64,000 bases of DNA from positions 15,401,240-15,465,239 of the forward strand of contig NC_085878.1 in NCBI RefSeq assembly GCF_034702125.1. Reading direction: 5' to 3'. Positions 1 to 10,407 of the stretch are shown here, one piece after another (positions within the stretch are counted from its first letter, which is position 1; each line of letters opens with the position of its first letter). Source of the DNA: Engraulis encrasicolus. Taxonomy: Eukaryota > Chordata > Actinopteri > Clupeiformes > Engraulidae. Under the pieces are notes generated by a model. That model saw only the letters and a program-made list of their open reading frames with translations. It searched no databases and was not told the origin of the DNA. A program made the translations under genes and the position numbers.

Positions 1-46
1 CTTTAATAAATGCAGTTCATGCATATTTTTGGACTTTGGAGTAATT

Positions 47-419
47 CATCATATGGCGTGACGCCATGTCATTCGGTGTGACACTCATAATTAAGAAAAT
101 AAATAGGATATTTTGGTTATTAATCGTAAAATAATAGGTGTGATGGGTGGATACAAGTCACATCTAATATTTCAGGTATTTTGGTATATTGCAAAAAATT
201 ACTTTCAGTTTAATCTGAAGTATATTGAAAAAAATTGAGAAAATGTGTGACAGCGTGTGTTGATAAAGCAAAATAATATAAAATGTAACATATTTGCACC
301 TTACAATGCTATACATATATAAAGTAATGATAAAGAATCAGGATAAATAAGCTTACATTATCACATGATGCCCCTTTTTTATTTAATACACAATAATGTT
401 CATGTCACACCATATGATG
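47..419. mobile_element. Candidate MITE with 16-bp terminal inverted repeats
   Basis: The left end reads catcatatggcgtgac and the right end gtcacaccatatgatg, which are inverted copies with one mismatch. The 373 bp between are AT-rich and non-coding. No clear target-site duplication was found, so the boundaries are tentative. It lies in nqo1 intron sequence upstream of the first exon in the window. Confidence 0.35.
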
Positions 420-1002
420 TTTTTTGTCACTAATGCAATACACTAGTGAAAAAATATACATTTAAGTCAAAAACTCAGGGGGTCTTCTATATATTCTTAA
501 ACTTAAGAGTTGGTAGAATAGAACATAAATAATTCCATGACTCCAATTCAAGGTTTTTTCAAAAACACCTTTTTTCAGCAAAATATGACAACCACCCATA
601 TCCATTTTCAGAGACATTATTTTAAAAATGTCCACTTCTACTTGTCTGTGCACATTAGCAAAATCACAGGTTTTCTTGTTTGAATTTGGCAAGGAAAATG
701 CAGATAGCATTAATCCAGTTCCTGGGTCTGCGTAATGCTTAGCGGTGCAGTCCTTACTGTCATGGCAAATTGGCAAATAGAACAATAACATAAAAATAAT
801 ATTATAAAAAAATGTGTCTTCATTTCTTTTATAGCTCTTCATATACTGCCATTTGTAGGAACAAGAATGATCAGTCTTGTCTACCACAAAAATGCAACAT
901 TTGCTCTCAGTCACATCTTCAGTGTACATCAGTGTACACTTTTCTTCTTTTTGTCACAAAGACATTACAGAGCGATTACATCTGATGCTTGTGTTTTCAC
1001 AG

Positions 1003-1428
1003 TTTCCCCTGTACTGGTTCAGTGTCCCTGCCATCATGAAAGGTTGGATCGACAGAGTTTTGTCACAAGGATTCGCCTTTTCTCTCGAAAAGATGTATGA
1101 CAATGGCGTTTTCAGGGTAATGACTGACTATTTTGCTATTATGATATTCTGCTGTTATTGTCACTTTAAAAATATCTCAAGTTTTTGTGGCAATGGGTCA
1201 CTTACAAAGCCCATCGCACCAAATGTTATTTGATTGATAAAGGAAAACGATGAAATGTTTGTTATAGGATAAGAAGGCTATGCTGTCATTTAGTACTGGA
1301 GCCATGGAGTCCATGTTCCTGGCTGATGGCATCAATGGGGACATCAATGTAACACTGTGGCCACTGCAGGTTAGCTTTATTTACTTCCAATATTGAGCCA
1401 ACTCAACTGCATAATCATGTGTCATAAT

Positions 1429-1525
<97 letters not shown>

Positions 1526-3943
1526 CTGAGTGTGGTTACCTTAAATATCGTTAGTGGATATTAAGTCATCAACATTTATGAAAAAAGATGCTCACATTGG
1601 AAGCAGATAAAATATTAAAAAAAAGAAACTTTTTTTCTCATTCTCTGACATTACATCCTGTCCAATTTAAGGTGATTTTGGGAATTATTTTCAAATGGCA
1701 CAACTATTTCCAAATGCAAGAACAACGACCAATTTTAGACAATGCTTCATTATTTTCATTAAAAGACAAAAGTTTGTGGGTTGAATGTTTTCATCCAAGA
1801 GGACCAACTGTCGATACAAATGTGAATTTCTATGTTTACATGATGTTTTTAGTTCTGAATTAATAATTCCGAATTAAATAGTTCTGTGAAGTTTACTTTG
1901 ATTTTTCATTTAATTCCAAATTGTGAAGTGTTTACATGACGTTTTCAAAGCTGAATTAACCTTTATTCAGAATTAAAGTAAGTTAATTCTAGATTATATG
2001 TCTCATGTAAATGTACTGCGATACGTTAGGTCAGATTTCTCATGTCAAGCCTTTATTTCCCATACAATGCTCATTCAGTTAGGCCTACAGTATGACAGCC
2101 AAAATTTGCCAGCAGCAATTGCTGACAGCAGACCACAAAACTAGTTGGGACAGGGAGAGTGACCTTTTGCATTTATTTTTAATGACTCACAAGTATCGTC
2201 TGACTTATGAAGGTGATTAATTAACTTAAAAATCCAACCTTGAATTGGGTTAAGCGCTTTGGATATGCTTCCGCAAGCTTTGACAATACTTGGCAGGAAT
2301 ACTGGCTGATTCCTCTAAAGAATTGGTGTAAACTGGGCCATGCGTGTAAGCCACCCTATTCAAACATGCCATCTCACCTCTTGTTCACCTAAGTGATGGC
2401 CATGTTATTCCTTCTTCATGATGCCATCAATTTTGTGTTAGGCACCAGTTCCTCACAACAAAACAACCTTGTAACATAATGCTGACACTCCCATATATGG
2501 TGTTCTCAGGCTTGCAAGCTTACTGCTTTTTTTCCCAAAAAACTAATCACGGTCAAATGATAAAACCATTTGAGGATTTTAGTTTCATCAGACACCAGGA
2601 CATGCCTTCAAAAATAAGGATATTTTGCTGGTTGTATAAATTTCTTTTGGCCATAACACCAAAAGGGAGAAAAGGGAGACAGTCTCAGAACATCATAGCT
2701 ATGAAACATGCAACTCATCATGGCAACATTATGTTATGACATTGTTTTTCTGCAGGAGTAACTGGCACACTTCACAAAATCGGTGGCATCATGAAGAAAG
2801 AAAGAACACTATATGGAGAAATATTGAAAGATATCTCAAAACAGCAGCCAATAAGTTAAAGCTTAGCAGCAAACCTAAAGCACGTCTCCAATCTAGGACA
2901 CTTTGTAGGGCAGACTTGAGGATGAATGAAGATGAAGTGAATATGGAGAGGTGGGTGCACATATTAACCCATTTTAGCCTGAAGTGACATATACGCTGCA
3001 TGCAGGCTCTTGAGATTTTAGGTTTTTTATTAACAATGTGGGTGTGTTAGAGCTGAATGAACACATTCTAATGCAAAATGAGGGTCCTATCTTTTAAATG
3101 CAACTTATTTCATGTTTTTAAGTGCTTCGGAGGCTGAGATATTTAGGTTTTAATATGCAGAGAGCACCTTTTCCCAAAAAGGGCTCAGGCTAAAATGGGT
3201 TAAAATGAGTCTCTAGGTGAATGTTTTGGGGTGGCCAACTGGCCATCACAAAGCCCTGATCTAAATCCTGTTCAGCTTTTGTGCGCAGAACTGAAATGGA
3301 ATGTGTGCGATGACCTAAACATGACTTGGCTATATCAGTTCTGTCCGGAGGAATGGGCCACATTTCTGCTGTGCACCCCCCCCCCCCCAAAAAAAAATGT
3401 TGGAATTAGAAATCATTGTATTTGGAAATCATTTCAATAATCATGAATCACCTAAACCTGAACAGGATAAAGCTGTCAGCGAATGATTGTGAAAAAAATG
3501 ATGTGTGTCTTTGTATGTAAAGTTCTGCTTTCCCCTGTATAGTATAATGACTTTATGACCTGGAAACTGACTTTTCCTCCCTCTCAATTTTGTCTTCAAA
3601 GAATGGAGTCCTTCATTTCTGTGGGTTCCAGGTTCTAGAACCGCAGGTGTTCTGGAGCATTGCACACACGCCTCCAGCCATACGGACGGCCTTACTGGAA
3701 GCCTGGAGGGCCCGACTGAGCGGGATATGGGAAGAAAAGTCACTGTCCTTTGCCTCCTCTACACTCTTTGATCTTACCTTTCAGGGAGGTTTCCGCATGA
3801 CTGAGGAGGTGAAGGAGAAACTCAGCAGCCAGCCCCATGGCATCACCACTGGCCATCACATCGGAAAACCTCTTCCTCCCAATAACCAGACCAAAGCGGA
3901 CACTGGAAAAACAAACACAAAATCCGATATTCTAAAATCATAA
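1003..3943 (+). CDS. nqo1: NAD(P)H quinone dehydrogenase 1-like, 3' half (5' partial)
   Basis: Flavoprotein of the NQO family, which in the cytosol reduces quinones by two electrons using NAD(P)H and FAD. Three coding exons are visible: 1003-1116, 1268-1369 and 3602-3943, all phase 0, with ag/gt borders; the stop is TAA at 3941-3943. They encode 185 residues. The first begins [15 protein letters not shown], the conserved flavin-site segment; the last carries [11 protein letters not shown] and the C-terminal extension typical of NQO1 and absent from NQO2 (FDLTFQGGF, then [13 protein letters not shown]). Upstream exons, including the ADLVIFQ segment and start, are not in the window. Odd point: where human NQO1 has catalytic Tyr155 and His161, this protein reads [11 protein letters not shown], so Phe and Asn. 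NQO2 also has Asn at the second position. I call it nqo1 because of the C-terminal extension. Confidence 0.9.
1432..1523 (+). repeat. (GT)n microsatellite
   Basis: About 46 uninterrupted GT dinucleotides in the nqo1 intron that follows the exon ending at 1369. A likely polymorphic marker. Confidence 0.95.
1834..2013 (+). mobile_element. MITE, copy A of a dispersed pair
   Basis: A 180-bp AT-rich element whose ends form an imperfect inverted repeat (tttacatgatg at the left, catgtaaa at the right) and which contains repeated gaattaa/ttccgaatt motifs. A second copy of the same size lies in the opposite orientation at 62501-62680. It is inside an nqo1 intron and has no coding capacity. Confidence 0.6.
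2270..3385. mobile_element. Degenerate Tc1/mariner-like transposon remnants in opposite orientations
   Basis: The right part (about 2745-2960 and 3204-3385) reads in sense orientation and keeps the C-terminal transposase signature [10 protein letters not shown], followed by AELK and a degenerate EEWA segment. The left part (about 2270-2660) resembles the same family read in antisense. The two pieces therefore meet head to head, as two insertions or an internal inversion. Frames are broken throughout, so there is no functional transposase. A TTAA-flanked MITE interrupts the sense piece. Confidence 0.6.
2964..3203. mobile_element. TTAA-flanked MITE
   Basis: The left end is ttaacccattttagcctga and the right end tcaggctaaaatgggttaa, a perfect 19-bp inverted repeat including the TTAA duplicated target. 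Length is 240 bp, with no ORF. TTAA targets are known for piggyBac-type and Kolobok-type transposons. It sits inside the older Tc1-like remnant in an nqo1 intron, so it is the later insertion. Confidence 0.75.
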
Positions 3944-4139
3944 TTTAGGAAAACATGCAATGGCATGAGATTAAGAGGCACACACACAGTAAATGTTGCT
4001 GTGTCAAGACAGTAGGATAAATAGCAGACGGACCAGAGTGATGAATTAACACTGGAAAATGTATTGTGTATGAGATTTAAAAAATAAAAATAAAATAAAA
4101 AGGTGGGGGGGGGGGGTTTAAATACAAGTTCTTGTAACA

Positions 4140-4433
4140 CAGTGGTTGTTAACCTGGGGTAGGCCAGAGATTTCAGAGGGTGCTTGGAATTGCTTGTGGA
4201 ATTGCTTGGGAACAATATAATTAGGCCAAATCAAAACCAAATGAAAACACTTTTTGGCCCCCATGATGATTCATTGAGGTAGGTCTACTGATTAATGTAT
4301 CAAACAAGAATCATTGTAATTAATCACTTGAATCATTTTTAGTGCATACACGTGCAGACGTTTGGATTGGGGGTGCTCAGCTTGTGGGCACAAGTAAGGG
4401 GGTGCTTTAAGAAAAATAGGTTAACACCCACTG
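4140..4433. mobile_element. hAT-type MITE with 8-bp target duplication
   Basis: Ends are cagtggttgttaacct and its near-inverse aggttaacacccactg. The flanking 8-mers are ttgtaaca on the left and ttgtaaaa on the right, a 7/8 target-site duplication as expected for hAT elements. It is 294 bp and non-coding. Confidence 0.65.
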
Positions 4434-4487
4434 TTGTAAAAGACTGACCTCGATGCAAGTACAATATATAGTAGCTTATATCCTGCC

Positions 4488-4594
<107 letters not shown>

Positions 4595-5144
4595 TATATG
4601 CCTACTTTCTCCCTGGCCAATTTACCAGAAATCCACTACTCATTTCCAGACAACTTTTCAGATATTAAGACTGTTTCTAGTATTGGCGTAATAACATTAT
4701 TGATCCTGATATGCTGCTGTCAAACGGTTAATGACAGGGTTGTTACATTATTGCACATGTTTATGGAAACGATGTCGGTGATCCGTTTTATAATAAAGTA
4801 CACTTTGATGAAATAATAAAAGGTTTTTCAAGAAACCACTGAGACTTGCACTGCTTTCATTGCCAAATGTTACAGACGAGCATATCCATATCCAAAACAA
4901 GACGTTTGCCTACGTAACGCATCTCAACAAACACCCTCCTATTTGGGAAGGCCGAATGGTATAGTCCTATTATGACGCCCCATTCTGGGTTGGTCTGGGC
5001 GAAGGAGGAGGCCTATTTACTTACCTTGTTTATGTCGATGTTCGTAGTTTGTTTACAGTAAAGTAAAACATTCTCTCTGACTTCGAGGCCTGCAAAGGAC
5101 ACATTTTTATCCAATTATTGCGCGACAGAGAAAAAGCCGCAAAC

Positions 5145-7833
5145 ATGAAATGGATGTTTAAAGAGGACCATTCTCTTGGTGAGCTGTTTACTATGGATTA
5201 TTGTTCACATGATACATGTCTGACGTAGAGCCCAGCTGTGCTGGTGAAAACTTAAACTAAATAATGATTGAGAATAGACAAGACGTTTTATTTCCGAGCA
5301 GGGTGGGTAGGTCCGTCCTGGACAGTTGCCTGCGGAATACGACACCGTTTACTCTGTTGACTAACGATCAGCTGTGCTAGTTTGTAGCAGGTTACATTTT
5401 GTTATTTTGCATTGGTTATGCTTATTTGTCGCTCTGTATGATATGAACAGAATGTCCTTCTGGGGTTTACTATGACATATTCATATTTGGCTATAGGCCT
5501 ACACTAAACAGTTACCACTGGGTATTGTGAAAAGTTGATATTTCGCAATGGTGTAGGATTCTCCACAACCATAGGCTATGCCAAACTATCACACCACCAG
5601 TTAAAACTTATTGGCTTGCAACAACTCTGAGAACAAATGCACCCCTTGTGATTGACAACAGTGGGGTAGGCCCTGTCAAAAAATGCCCGTCGACTGAAGG
5701 TTTTGCATCGAGTTAAACTGGTGCAATCGAAAGCAAAACTGACCACCAAATAATCCCTATTGTCTTCGAGAAATATGTCACCGTCCATGTTCCTACTAAG
5801 CTGTGCTTCATTGTCTATTTTGGATACTTCTCCAGTTAGATTTTGGCTGTTAGCTTAAGTTGCGCAGGATATAGATTTCGGATAACTTTTTATAAAACGC
5901 AGAGTCATCATGTGTTCACAATAACAACACCAGCCGTCGTCACACTTAGCTACGACAACAAACTTGAGTTTTTGGAGTAGCCCTCGGGCGTCAGAAGTAA
6001 ACTCATGCCACCCAGTGGTGTTATTGGCCTACCTCTTATGGTAACTTGCCCGCTACAGAGTTTGGTGACTTGGAACCAGACCAAGTCCCTCATCAGCCTA
6101 CCACTGTCAGCTTATGTAAAGGGTCAGTGTCAAGAGTCACTGTACATTTTGCAGAGTTAATTAAACACTTAGAGAGTCCAATGTAACACTCTCCTCCTAG
6201 TTGGCCCCATTATCTACACTATTCACAAGTTAGGGATGTTTAGTTCCCAGGATAAATGTCAGAATGAACCTTAAAAGTAGTACTAGTTGTCACAGTACCC
6301 GGTACTTACTTTACACTAATTCACTTTCTCATCTTTTAGCGGAAGCCAAATGTCCCTAACATTTGGTGAACCCCGAAAGTGTTACATTCACACTGCACAA
6401 CTAAGGAATTATAGGCCTATGTATGGATTGTCTTTGGTGTGTCTATCTTATGGTCTGTTTGTCATTAACCTCTACAGAGCACCGAAGTGTAGAATCAGCA
6501 AAAATTCGCAACAAATACCCTGACAGGGTTCCGGTGAGTAAATAAACAACAATAATAAATAGCAAAAAGACTGATGTTACAATATATAAATAAACCGCAG
6601 GATTGTTTGTGTCTCTACTGCTTTGCCTGTGTTTTGGTCTCTTTGCCTTAAACATCCCTTTAAACTCTTTTACAGGTGATTGTAGAAAAAGTATCTGGAT
6701 CCCAGATAGTGGATATTGACAAGCGTAAATACTTAGTGCCCTCTGACATCACGGTGGCTCAGTTCATGTGGATCATTAGGAAACGAATTCAGCTGCCCTC
6801 GGAAAAAGCTATCTTCCTCTTCGTGGACAAGACTGTGCCGCAGTCCAGGTGATTGACTGCTAGTGACGAGGACAATTTCAGATAAACCATTAATTAAGAG
6901 AGATTGATCAATGAAGTCGGTCATGCACACAGGAATGGGAGTATCACTGTGCATCGAAGTGGACAAGCTTGTGAATGGGGCTCTACAATTCGTAGAACAC
7001 CTAATTTTATTGAATCTAATCTTTACTATTTAGTACCTTAGAACAGGGATAGGCAACTGGAGGCCCATGGGTCACATGCGGCCCGCCTCCTCACTCATTG
7101 GGGCCCGTAGACAAAATATAATACAGGGGTGATAGTGAAAAAAAATCCTGAGCCTGAACTTTTCCCCCTGCTCTAACGACGACGACAAGATACTGCATAG
7201 TGACACAACGTAGGCCTATTTTGACACATTATTCAAACATTTAATAGCCTGTGTATGACCATTATTCAAGCCTGATAGTAGAAGAAAACCCTGAACCTGT
7301 AACACTTTCTGAGATAAGAATAACCTAATGGCTAATTATTATCAATGTTTTTATTTTTGCAAACTCTGTCAAGCCTGAAATCAGGCATGGAGCCTGAATA
7401 CTATCAGCCCTGTATAATTACAAAAAAGACATTTTTTTTTAAAACCAATCTGTTGTAATTATACAGTTGGCTGATAGAGAACACTCCTATTCCTTCCAAA
7501 CAATATCGACAGTCAGTGAGCAACCAACTGAACCCTCAAACTCTCCCGAGTTACAGTCAAATTTGTGGTCATGTGGCCCTCCGATTGTGGCTATGAAAAA
7601 ATGTGGCCCTCCTCATCATCCCTGCCTTAGAAGGTTAAAAATTGTTCTACAAAAAAGTGCAATAAGTTTAAAGTAGGTTACAGTGTAGTACCTCAATTTC
7701 TCTTTTTACTGCATTTAACATGTTATATGTGTTTTATTGCAGCATAACAATGGGACAGCTGTACGACAAGGAGAAAGATGAAGATGGCTTTTTATACGTG
7801 GCTTACAGTGGCGAGAACACCTTTGGCTTTTAA
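5145..7833 (+). CDS. gabarapl2: GABA(A) receptor-associated protein-like 2 (GATE-16)
   Basis: Ubiquitin-like Atg8-family protein conjugated to phosphatidylethanolamine on autophagosomes and also active in intra-Golgi traffic. Four coding exons: 5145-5178, 6478-6533, 6676-6848 and 7743-7833, giving 354 bp and 117 aa, the same length as the human protein. It starts [20 protein letters not shown] and ends GENTFGF; Gly116 is the residue exposed by ATG4 and joined to lipid. Only a handful of positions appear to differ from human. All splice sites are GT-AG and the phases agree. Intron 3 (6849-7742) hosts a hAT-type element with a second element nested in it. A polyadenylation signal follows at 8196. 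Confidence 0.97.
7044..7624. mobile_element. hAT-type non-autonomous transposon, 8-bp TSD intact
   Basis: It begins cagggataggcaactgg and ends catccctg, with the identical 8-mer ccttagaa directly outside both ends (7036-7043 and 7625-7632). This is a perfect hAT-style target duplication. It is 581 bp in gabarapl2 intron 3, has no transposase, and contains a second inverted-repeat element. Confidence 0.8.
7124..7412. mobile_element. Nested inverted-repeat element
   Basis: The left end caggggtgatagt and right end actatcagccctg are inverted copies with one mismatch, enclosing 289 bp. The flanks (atataata and tataatta) are only loosely alike, so the target duplication is unclear. It lies wholly inside the 7044-7624 element and so is probably a later insertion. 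Confidence 0.5.
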
Positions 7834-8195
7834 AACACTTGCCTACACCTAGCGATACCTAGCCATCAGCCCGAATCCTCAAACTCAACGATCAAGAAAT
7901 GTGCTGTGCGAAAAGGATGAAAATGAAGCGGTGACGATAAAGATAGTGAATGTGGATGCACCCAGTTGTTTCAACCTTGTTTGTGTGTTGAATTTTTTTG
8001 CATTTTGACATTCAGTTTTGAAAGAAGAATGTTTTTGTTTGTTTGCGTGTAAATAATTTGTAATTTTTGGTTGGAAGTGCTTTCTTTACATGTGTCATTG
8101 ATTATGTACAAATATTTTGTTTGATATTTTGTGGTCTTCGTTTAATATAATATTTAAAACAAAATATTTTAACAATAATGGATATATAGCCAGTC

Positions 8196-8201
8196 AATAA
8201 A
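8196..8201 (+). promoter_or_regulatory. Polyadenylation signal AATAAA, gabarapl2
   Basis: A canonical AATAAA 363 bp after the gabarapl2 stop, in AT-rich 3'UTR and followed by a TG-rich stretch, consistent with 3' end formation shortly after. Confidence 0.7.
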
Positions 8202-10407
8202 AATCTCAGATTCTCTGGATGTTTTACTGTGGTCAGACTTGTGAATTGGAGATACATACTTTTCAAACTCTTCTAAAAATATGATTGTGTTATCGTTACA
8301 TGTATAATTACATTGTATTGTAATTACACAGGATTTATTAGATAATTTTATTTAAAGCAATGCACTGCAATGGAGTATAAGGCTGGAGGAGAAGGGACTG
8401 ATTCAGGGAGGAAAAACATTCCTGTGTGAAAGACATGCACTCAACTCACAATTACTTCAAAAGGGAATCAATGCAGAGGAGCCAAATGTGGAAATCTTCA
8501 AGAAGGCCACAGTTACATGTGGGGAAGGCAGTTAAAATAATAATTCAGTTTTGAAAGAAACTAATTTGTGCATCTGAATACGCGTGTATTAAATTATTGC
8601 TGTGGTTGCTGTTATTATTATTATTAGTAGCCTAGTAGTGAAATAGCCGTGTTGTTATTATTTAGTTATTATGTAGCAGTATGAAATAGCAGGGAAAGGA
8701 AAATATTGTTGCATGCCTTGGTGATTTCACATGATGACCATCAGTGTATCAACCCCAATCATTTGACAGGCCTAGGCTATTGTAATGTCAAGAGTCTGTG
8801 ACACACCTTGGAATCATGTGATGCTATCATGTCACCAATATACCACTTGCCTTTATTAATATAGGACTATGTTTTATTGTTTTAACATCAACTCGTAATT
8901 TCACTCATGAGCAATGAAAGGTTTTGTGCTGAAAAACGTCTCCAAAAAAAAGGAATAAGGTAGAAAATATGTCTCAATCGGAATTCTGACATAGCCTATG
9001 GCGCTCATGGCATCAGATTCACAGTGATACTCTAATGCTCGTTTCAATAGTAGGCCTAGACAACAAGGCGCAGCCCTAGGCTAAATTCTGTTGAAATGTT
9101 TGTTTTGGGGTCATTGTGTTGTGTGTGCCGGTGAAATTGTGCGTGCTCACGCAACAAACGTCTGCGCAATAGGTCATTTTGCTGCGCCGGACCGCTCCAA
9201 CGCGTCACTTTCCAACACCGTATTCGGGTTGCCTGCCGCCGAGTCTACCGCCCATAGAAAATCCCTGCCGTATATGTACCGTTAGCTTCCAAATAATAAG
9301 GGGATCTACCCACCGGAAGTCTGTCCTCCATTTGTAGAGAAGACCAGGCAATAGTAATGGGACACTATGAATGAAAACACACTCCAAGGTGCTCGTTCCC
9401 AAGAACGCTGCATGGTAAGTAAACACCTTTCCCTTTTGCCGTAATAATCCGCGATTCCAACATCTTAATTCGCACGAGAAAGCTGGTGTCAAGCGTCAGC
9501 TACTTCACTGATTTGCTAAAGCGCTTCCTCCGAGGACACGTTCCTCATTGTTCACCAAAAATATCAAGTAAATAAATGAAGAAAAAAAGATCACTTGAGT
9601 TTAAATACAGAATATCGCCTGTTGCCATTGTCTTCAATATGGAGATATTAATTGTGGGGAAGATTAGCTGTTTGAACTGCTGTTTGAAACCCTGCATGGC
9701 TTACCTCGCCCTTTTTTCATATTAACCGCCTTGATAAACACATTGGCGTCTTACTTTTAGGCTGTTGCTTATTTTGGCCAATTTGTTTGCGATATTCTAC
9801 TACGTGTTAATCTCACAATGCAACAGTTTGTAATTGACTATATTCTGCGTGGGCCAATGGGATACATTGTTGCCAACCGTGAAGTGTCATGTTCACATGG
9901 ATACAGGTAGCCCACATACTGACAAACTTAACCTTCAAAACAAACAGGTTTAGCCAGGTCTATTACAAGTATACAATTGTTCACGGGACTAAGACCCAGT
10001 CCTCAAAAGAATTGGCCCTAAATAATTGTGTGTGAAAGACTTGCTTAAATAGCCTATTGTTCAATATCATCAATAGGCCTAATAGGTAGTCGACACATAT
10101 GGAGAAGGTGCTGTGTACGTATATCCTTGAGACCTTTACCCCATGGACTATTGATCACTGTGGTGCCACTTATCTAGTTCATGCCTGAGTATCTTTGCAA
10201 CTGGTAAATTAGTGTCTATGAAAACTCAGTTTTGAATTGTGAGCACAAATAAAGAAGTAAAATGTGTATTTTTGCTCTTGTAAGAAACTCACCAAGTAGC
10301 TTTAAAAAATAGTTTTTCCACTAGCTGTTTGATTGCCCAACCATGGAGTAATGCTATTCAAACCATACAGGTGTGCAGCATTCACTGAATGAGCCGTTGA
10401 TGTTGCA
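8202..10407 (+). other. gabarapl2-matcap1 intergenic region with probable matcap1 5'UTR exon
   Basis: No coding gene is seen. A good splice donor, catg followed by gtaagt at 9415, ends a plausible non-coding first exon of matcap1, and acceptors at 10370 or 10378 precede its start codon. The sequence around 9100-9260 is richer in CpG than its surroundings and could be the promoter. If 9414 is spliced to 10371, an ATG at 9368 would open a short upstream ORF that ends before the main start. The rest is AT-rich. Confidence 0.45.

Noticed and set aside
462..929. 155-codon minus ORF near the left edge
   Set aside because: AT-rich, in nqo1 intron sequence, no recognisable domain or splice context.
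3856..4215. 119-codon minus ORF
   Set aside because: Low-complexity Phe/Leu/Ser-rich and antisense to nqo1's last exon and UTR; no family resemblance.
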